A stretch of DNA of 64,000 bases from contig CM075854.1 in NCBI GenBank assembly GCA_037975125.1, positions 66,504,261 through 66,568,260 of the forward strand, written 5' to 3'. The translations under genes and the position numbers were made by a program. Of the stretch, positions 53,001 through 64,000 are shown in pieces. Each line of letters starts with the position of its first letter. Position 1 is the first letter of the stretch. The notes under the pieces are model-generated. The model was not told the DNA's origin, ran no database searches, and was given only the letters and a program-made list of their open reading frames with translations. Source of the DNA: Latrodectus hesperus. Taxonomy: Eukaryota; Arthropoda; Arachnida; Araneae; Theridiidae.

Positions 53001-56000
53001 TAAATACAGAACTTTTTTTTTCATTTACTACTATTTTTAAAGTGAATGTTCAGTAAAATTTTGTAAATTATCTACATTGATATATACATTTAAGTATTTT
53101 TTATCACTACATGTATTCTTAGATTTTGCTTCATTTCAAAGAACATTGCCATATGAACTTTGTGCTCAAATAAAATTAAGATTGATGCATTAATATTTTC
53201 TGTTGAGTGTATGCCGTTTTGTTTAAATTTCTGTAAAATTTACCACAAAATAACCGATTTAACAAGAAGTATACCTATGTAATTAAAAATTTGGCTAATT
53301 TTTTATTTTTTATTTTTGGTTTTTACATAATAATTTATTCAAAAACAAGCAAAGAAATTGAAATTGAAAATTGAAGAGAACATAGGCAGTTATCTTAATC
53401 TATATAGGAATTTGAAAATAAAGATGAAGAAATTTAACATATTCAGTTCTTTCTTCTATTTGCTGTGTCACTGTATCACTGCTTAAAGAAATCACATTAC
53501 AAGGATGAAAATAGGATGTTTAACTCTTTTGAGAATTTCCTTGATTATTAGCAGTACCAATTCTTCGCCAATGGTATGAACTTTATCTAATTTAGCAAAT
53601 ATTTTCAAGAACTTTTCATCAAACCATCATCACTTTTTATGAGGTTATTAGTGAATGTGAAACAGATGTATTGTCCTTGTGTGTGTATAAAAACAGATGT
53701 AACAATAAGCGTGAAACAGAAATTGTCCTTTTTTCTTTAAAATCACAAATTTTTATTTTGATTGTTAGAATGAGCTTTTCACTGATATTCCTGAAAATCA
53801 CTCAATTTCAATACCTCATTAGACAATACTTTCGTGGGAAATAAACACAAGGGTAGTTGCAAGTTTGGTTGTAAAGAAGAAATTAAAATTACAAATACTG
53901 GAACAGCATTGATTATACTTATGAATTGATATCATTTACGCCACTAAAATATAATGAGGAAACACAGCTATAGCAAAGAACATATCAAAACCCTGACTTG
54001 GTCAACTAGTTAAAGGAGAAATAAATGTAATAGAAGTTTAGAGTAAAATCGATTGAAGTGAGCAAAAACATGCACAAGTAGAATGTATTATCAGTCATTC
54101 TGAAGGGGTTTTCTAAGCGTGTAATGAGATTAATTTCTCGCAAAAGGTGCAACAAATGTGATGACTGACATCAGCAAATTATCGTGTGATGACTATTTTC
54201 AATGAAATGCAAACTTTTAAGAATACGCATTCATGTCACATATTTAGAATTGTGTGAAGGGAAGTACATTTTAATTCTGGAACTAATGTGTAAATCAGAT
54301 AATGACTTTAATATATTTTCAGATAGTTTTAAAATTAAATACGAATGCAAAAACACATTGCTCTTATTATTGAAAGTATGTCCATTTCCCACTAAAACAT
54401 GTTCATCATTTCTCAGAAACATCCCGCTGTCTCCAAAAGGACACTAGGAACCAGTTGTATAGGTGATGATGTCAGCCTGACGGCTAAGCCCTTTGCAAGA
54501 GAAATATGCATACCATCTTTCTCTTACAAACTCTTTCAAGCATTCTAGATTTGTCATTTCTAATTCTGCCAAGATCTCACAATTATCAGGTAGCTAATTC
54601 AAATTTTGCTGATAAATATCATTGTTCATCAAAATTCCTTTTTTGAGCCTTATAATAAAATTTTATTTCAAAACAGATAAATGTTTGCAACACCAACAAG
54701 GGAATGTTTTAAAATCTATAGAAATGTTTTTTTAACAATGCCGTGATTTGGAAAATCATATGTAACAGCATAGTCAAATAAAAAATGGTAAATGCTATAT
54801 CGGGTAACATATGGAATATTATATTCTGTTTTTCAATTAAATTATAGTAAAAACTTTATAATTGAGAAAGTGGAATAACATTAATAAATTGTTATTAATT
54901 ACCATTTAAAAGATTTTATTTCTTTACATAATTCAATTATCGTTTTTAACATTTAAAAGTTTTAAGTTGAAACACTTTTACACTTTTCTTGAGATGTGAC
55001 AAATTATATTGATATAAGATACATATTTTTCTTATTATTAGAGTTAAAAATATCAAGAGTATATTGCAATATCAAATAAATATCAAAAACGCTCAAATTG
55101 AACAACTCTTGTAAATTATATCATATATTTCAAGAAATTCTTTTTCAAAACATGTTAAAAGATTATTCATGAATGAATAAATTACTAAATCAAGAAATAT
55201 TCAAGAGAAATATATTAAAGAATCATCGTCAAATTTAATATGGGATTTATTAATATAAATATTATATGATTATCTTATTTTAACACCGAAAAATGTAAGT
55301 TAGATGACAGAAAAATAAATTTGCTCAGAAAAAATAGTTTTTAACATTGTTTCCATACCAAAATCAGTAAATTTGTAACTGATTACACTTTATTTTAAAT
55401 TATTATTCATTAATCATGTTTCTTGATCATAAATTAATATAAAACATCAAAATATTTCAAGGCTTACATTTATTTTTCTTTAATATTTATGCAAGAAATA
55501 ACATTACAACATTTAACATAAATGAAAAAGTGTAATAAAATGTATTTTTGTAATTAGTTTTATCAGGAACAATTATTAATAATAAATTATTATAGCGATT
55601 TAAGAAATTCTAACTACTATTGTTCACAATTAAATTTGCATTATAGGCTCTAAATCTGTTTTAATCATTTGTAAAAGAAATATTGAAATTGGCATCATTA
55701 TGAATTGAAAGATTAGTAAATGAAAAATTATTTTAATTGTTGAGTTTGCATCAAATTTCAATAAAAATACATTTTTTACTCATTTATGCAATTCCTTATG
55801 ATTTATATACGAGATAAGACACATAAAAAGCTAATTGTCTTATTTTAATTACATTAAGTGAAACCACTTTTTCTCTCTTTTACTTCAGCTTGTTACGCTT
55901 TCAAATTATGAATCGTTTATATTTGAATCTTAGATTATTTCGAAGTTCTCCGAAATGTATGCGCAAGAAAAATGGAATATAGATTCGATTGTAATGCAAA

Positions 56001-58552
56001 AAAAATATTTTTGTATGTGATGTACGATCAATAAAACTCAAATACGAATGAATAAATTTAACGTTATATTGATGGGATAACCTGACAGCTAATTAATAAC
56101 CCATAAAAAATTAAAACTCAAAGTATTTGTATAAAATTTAAGTAAAAGAGAAATTTACTTAAACTAATTTTTAAATAATAAAAAAATAAGCATCAGCAAA
56201 GCACTAGATGAGATATTTTGAACCCTAGCCATTAAATCACACCAGAATTAATTGCAAAAAAATTAAGTGCTACTCAAAAATTCCAGAAAAACTAAAATAT
56301 CTGTATCAAGAAACTTTTTTTTTCAATTTTCTATTCCTGCAAATTCCCTTAAAAATTTGAAAAGTGTTCAAAAACTAATTAGCATAACAAACTTTAAGCA
56401 AAGAATACAGAAATTTACTTAAATTACCATTTATCATTTCAGTTGGATCCATTTTAAAGAATTGTTAATAGAGTAATTCATGCTTTATACATTAAAAAAA
56501 CACTTCATTGCAGGAGTATATTTGTTTCATATTTTCCATATTTAATCATGCATTAAAAAGTTCATTTAATAGATAATTAAGTGAAAACGTTTTTTTCATG
56601 AAAAAAATCTTTATTGTTTAATTTACATACACACATTTTTGATTTTATGCACATATATATGTTCCATTTTCAATAAAAATAAATATGTTAAAATAATTAT
56701 GTAATGGTTACGAAATGATTTTTAAATTTAAAACCATGTTATGAAGCTTAGCTCTTCCTAAAATCTAAATGATTCTCTAATCATTGCTATTTTGATTTAT
56801 GAGAGTGATGTCATCGAAAAAAATATTCGAAGTTTTTTAAAACTTGAAAATAGAAAAACTTCAAAGCGTTCAACACTTTTGGATACTGTACTCAAAATAA
56901 ATAACATGAATAAATATGATGTAACATACTACGCGCACGCGATTTGTGAAAACAAAGAGTACAGTAAAATATTTTTGCTTGGATGGAGTACATATTACTT
57001 CTCATTTGAACAGCTGTATGGGAAAACCTTATTATATATGCTTGTTACTGTGACAATTGAATTAAACATTAACAGTTAAGAGAAAATATTGAATTTAACT
57101 TCCTGGGTTTTTATTTCAGAGCTCTTTGTTTTTTCCAAGGTTCAGATGATATGCCAATCAAAATGTCTAAAACTGAATTCATTAAGTGATCTCAATTTTA
57201 TCTGAGTGTTTTTACTAAAGAAAAATGTAAATGTGACTTCTGATATATACCAATGAAATTACGTAATAGAAAAACAAACTATGATATATTACGCATTTTA
57301 TTATGATAAATCATAATTTAGTTACCATGATACTGAATCATGTCCTTGTATTAATACAAAAGGTATGGTGTTTATATGTATACTGGTATTCCGTCAATTG
57401 TTTATGATGCTAATTTGGAATAAACTTAAATTAATTTCCCGTATATAGAATAAAAGTAAGGCTCAACATTTTAAACTTCATGTATACATCATCAAATGCT
57501 TCTAATATCAAATTATACTTAATTGAACACTTTTCGTTATAAATGTATTTCTTAAAATGATAATACTCAGCGGAATTGGCAAATCAAACATATATGAGTA
57601 GCATTTTTGATGAATTGAAACAAAATAAAAGATTTTTGGAAGATTTTATTTATTGAAATTGGCAGATAAATCGTAAAGTAGAAATTACAATCATTAATAT
57701 ATGTATAGATTGCATGATTGTCAGCATGAATCATAGATTTTGAAGAAAGAACGCACACCATGATTACTCCAACATATACTGTTTTCATCATGTACTTTTT
57801 ATGATTACATTTAAATAGAAATACAGTAAAGATTATAAAGTACTGAATACAATGATTGATGAATCAATGGTGCAGAATTTTTCTGTTCCTAAAATTATTG
57901 AATAAAGACTGAAAAAATTAAGGTATATGATCAGGTATTTTTAGCAATGTATGAGAAAAAGCACCATCAGCATCTGTAGTGTTCAGGACATATCCGCACA
58001 CAAAACATAAGGACAAAGTAATTAAGAAATCAAATACGTTTTCTATGAATAATGTTTCTATCATTAATTCAAGGTCATTTGATCACTCATTGTTCTCTCT
58101 ATTGGTTTTCAGATATACTTTATGTTAATTGCTTTGAATCTGAAAGCTAAGTTCTTTCTATCCATTAGAATTCCTCCAAAATAGATAGGGTTTCTCTCTT
58201 GTTTGGTAGCATCTTGTTAGAAATATGTTATATGCCGCAATAAAACTCAATTATTCTTACAATCATGTGCTGATTGCCACAACATGTGTTTGATGAATTA
58301 AAAAGGTCAACTGACAAATCCTTTAATTGTTTTCGCTTACTGAAATATTCACTCATATTACAATCAAGTGAAAGATTTGTTGTGATGGTTGATTAAACTT
58401 AATACTGTTTTTGATATTTTGACGGGTCATGAGTACGTTAATATTATTTTGATGTTCTAATTTCAATTATGATATCAATTTATTCTAGAAAAAATTGATG
58501 AAGAATTGTTATGAGATCAATAATAATAAGAAAGTCAGAAAACAGTCATCTT
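50026..58552. other. AT-rich DNA without recognisable gene
   Basis: No convincing coding reading. It contains the long hairpin at 52967-53061 (separate entry) and a weak tRNA-like segment on the minus strand at 54440-54510 (GGCTTAGCCGTCAGGCTGAC...GGTTCCTAG). Confidence 0.4.
52967..53061. repeat. Long hairpin, 39-bp arms with four mismatches
   Basis: Arms 52967-53005 and 53023-53061 (AAATTTTACT...CTTTAAAAATAG...AGTAAAT and complement) are separated by a 17-base loop containing a T-run. It could be a MITE remnant or a hairpin RNA precursor. Confidence 0.8.
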
Positions 58553-58567
58553 TAATCTTTAATGATT

Positions 58568-58976
58568 AATTCTGCAGAAACCGCTTGTGAAACTGGGATA
58601 CCATTAATCTAAACTTAAAATTTCTAAAATCTCTGGGCGCTTTCGCCGTGATACTGCCTTACACCTTTTGAATGGCAAACCTTGGACAGTACTCTTCTCT
58701 GCTCCACACACTATTCCTGACTTCCCTCGAGCGACTGCAGTTGCTACAGAATGCTGACTGGTTACGATTGTCTCCGTGCCCATCTCTTCCGTTTTAACAT
58801 TGTGCCCTCCCCTACATGTTCTCTTTGTACGTCTGGACATGTCATAACTGCTTCACATTTGGACGAGTGTTCTGCACTATCTGTTATTTCTTGCCGTGTT
58901 GCAAGATATTGGAGAGCCCATTATCTAATGGCCTAGCGACCAAAAGACAGGCATTTGTAAATAAATAAATAATATA
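58568..58976 (+). mobile_element. 5'-truncated non-LTR retrotransposon with target-site duplication
   Basis: The plus strand carries the C-terminal end of a non-LTR reverse transcriptase ORF: RMLTGYDCLRAHLFRFNI, PSPTCSLCTSGHVITASHLD, EC, and ARYWRAHYLMA with the stop at 58934. The CxxC...H....C arrangement is the usual terminal zinc motif. A short AAATAAATAAAT tail follows. The 15-base sequence TAATCTTTAATGATT occurs at 58553-58567 and again at 58977-58991, flanking the insertion exactly. Upstream of about 58700 the reading is broken by frame changes. The copy is only about 409 bases, the result of the 5' truncation common for such elements. Confidence 0.85.
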
Positions 58977-59520
58977 TAATCTTTAATGATTTTACATTAC
59001 CTTAAATTTTAGTCTAAAAAATTGCATCGATCAATTTTTTTAAAAAAAATATCAAGATTTTGGAAAACACAAGTAATAAAGCTAGATAAACTTCCAATCA
59101 CCTAGTTCGGTAAATGTGAGTACATTAATCCAATTTACGTTAATTTATAAAGCAGAAAATATCTTTAGCGTAACGTACTTCTCATAGCATCATAAATCAG
59201 TTTCTATAAATGGTAAATACGATCTTACAGTTAATAAGAATAAATTTTTTGTAAAAGCATTAAATCAACAAATGACTTCGATCTAAATTATTTGTTATTT
59301 TTTGTTCATCTGCTCAATCACCATGTAAATGCTGGTAATGAAATGTTCATATTTTTCTGAGTAAATTTAGATCTATTATATATCATTATTAGAAGTACAT
59401 GAAAAGTTTGCTTTGAAAGAAAGTCCGCATGCATACTATCTCTCAAACCTACTAAACTAGTGTGAGAATAATTTGAGATGTAAAATTAATGTCTTTAATG
59501 TATGTATTATAACTTTTGCT

Positions 59521-62460
<2,940 letters not shown>

Positions 62461-64000
62461 GGATTTTGATAAGTTTCTATTCACAAGCATATGTAAAGCA
62501 AAAGTTTTAATACGTACATTAATATATATACCTGAAAATGCATGAATGTTAATTTTTTATTGTAATAATATTACATAACATTTATTCCTAAAATCTTAGA
62601 ATTCTTGTTTACCCTTCCTGTATAACTTGTCATTTTATGACTCATGATGTTTCTTGAGATTTCTTAATCTTTCTGAACACCTACAATATTGTAATTTAAA
62701 TGCATTTGATTTATTATCAAATACAATAAAAGTATTTAATTACAGTTATGATTGCAAGTTATGTATTTCACTTTCATCGTTGGAACATGAACATCTTTTT
62801 TTCCACTATAATTCAAATTTATAGAAACATTTAATTTTTTTTAGCTAACATTAGGATTTTTCTATATATTTTCCGTGACAATATCAATGCTTATCGTTTT
62901 TCCGATAGTTATTTGAAACGAAATGGCTTCGATTCTTATCAAAATTTATTTGAAAGTATTTCATGCTTTAAATGACAAAGAAAGCTATTACGGTATTTTG
63001 AAGAAGTGTTTCATCGTATTTTTTCAGTCTTATTTTCTTTTGTTTCGGAAATGCAATCTAACTCACATTTCAACGAAAGATTTTAATTTTTTTCCAGGTG
63101 TGAAAATGTAGAACTGACTATTGTGATTGTTAAGTATCCTAAATATGCATGATTTATTGCAAAAATATGAAACAATTCCCATAAAAATATATTGATCTTT
63201 CTGATTAAGTATTTTTTTAAATGTTGGCTTTTTTTATTTTCTAACTTCCTTTTTTGATCATTCCTTTTGAAATTGCAGTAACAAATTTTAATTTAAAAAT
63301 AAATTATTATTTTAATCTAGTTTTTCATGAAATATAATCTTTATGCTAAGTGCAAACTGCTTGTGTTTTTCAGTAAAGTAAATAATCCTTTTCTATAAAA
63401 GTATTAAGGGGAAATTCTTAATTTTTTGAGAATGAAGTTAATAAGTAAAATTTATTCTTTAAAATGTGACTTTTATATTTTCAATCTGACAAGTTTAAAC
63501 ATTTTAAAATTTAAAACTTTTTACATTTGATATCTTATGAGTTTCTAGATTTAAAAATAGTCAAAATTCTTTACATGACACACGATTTTTTTTAATTACA
63601 TTCCTTAAAAATCTGGTGAAATGAAAATATTGCTTTCACTATGTTTATTTGATTATTGAGACTGAAAACTAGGTGTGAAACCAACATTTGTTTAAAGTAC
63701 ACCTAAAAAATAAATTATTTTCTAATCTTGTATATTTCAGCTTTGGAAATTCAAAAATTTCAAGGGCAAAAGGCAAAAAATCAGGAAAAATATTCATATG
63801 AAACTTTCATCTTTCGGATTTTTTAAAAAGCATATCATTAGTTCACCGTACCTTTTTGACAAATATAATAACTCTTCGCATCTGAAATATTATTTGTGAC
63901 AAAATAATCTTCATGTCATTGACAACATAAAAAGTAATATTAAGAAGTTTCAAACAGCATATGCATAATATGATTGTACTCTTAGATTAAATTATGCATT
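62461..64000. other. AT-rich DNA without recognisable gene
   Basis: Nothing recognised. A 62-codon open frame at 62923 has no family likeness. Confidence 0.4.

Noticed and set aside
54440..54510. Second tRNA-like head on the minus strand
   Set aside because: The A box has a mismatch at an invariant base, the B box is weak, and no SINE body was recognised.
56792..57079. 95-codon open frame on the plus strand
   Set aside because: No family likeness; composition like random AT-rich DNA.

Overview
The window is AT-rich eukaryotic nuclear DNA, most likely from an arthropod and probably an arachnid. The reasons are spliced genes with GTAAGT donors, very long (TA)n microsatellites, tRNA-derived SINEs, and many decayed transposons (Tc1/mariner, hAT/ZBED, Ty3/gypsy, non-LTR). 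The Tc1, gypsy and non-LTR relics resemble families common in spider genomes. That placement is inference from family style; no host gene was found that could fix the species.

Region 1 (about 1-12.96 kb) is the larger part of a Polinton/Maverick, a self-synthesising, virus-like DNA transposon. The left terminus and the N-terminal part of the integrase lie outside the window. The plus-strand morphogenesis block is: integrase C-terminal half with a chromodomain, penton-like minor capsid protein (two frame breaks), small basic protein, double jelly-roll major capsid protein, adenain-like cysteine protease, packaging ATPase, a second small basic protein, and a conserved 213-residue protein. A minus-strand three-exon accessory gene of 352 residues follows, with a CxxCxxxHPSQxxxxHxC cluster. 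A divergent promoter region (6.62-7.15 kb) carries a perfect heat-shock element and a TATA box. It is followed by a plus-strand, three-exon protein-primed family B DNA polymerase with three C2H2 zinc fingers near its N-terminus and two single-base frame breaks. The element thus keeps nearly intact particle and packaging genes next to a damaged polymerase and penton.

Region 2 (12.76-14 kb) is the right flank, possibly the sub-terminal part of the Polinton. It holds a tRNA-Arg-like sequence, a 66-bp tandem duplication, three CTCF-like cores and four TGACGTCA (CRE/ATF) palindromes.

Region 3 (14-64 kb) is AT-rich repeat-bearing DNA with no convincing intact host gene. It contains (TA)n tracts at 14.6, 23.2, 24.2, 27.3, 29.5, 29.85, 30.25, 33.4 (joined to a long GATA tract), 34.1 and 59.5 kb; SINE relics near 21.7, 26.8 and 33.7 kb; Tc1/mariner relics near 31, 34.7 and 40.3-41.3 kb; a hAT/ZBED transposase relic near 42 kb; a 5'-truncated non-LTR retrotransposon with a 15-bp target-site duplication at 58.57-58.98 kb; and a Ty3/gypsy pol relic at 59.8-61.5 kb between LTR-like direct repeats. 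One coding-looking fragment of unknown identity lies at 33.17-33.34 kb on the minus strand.
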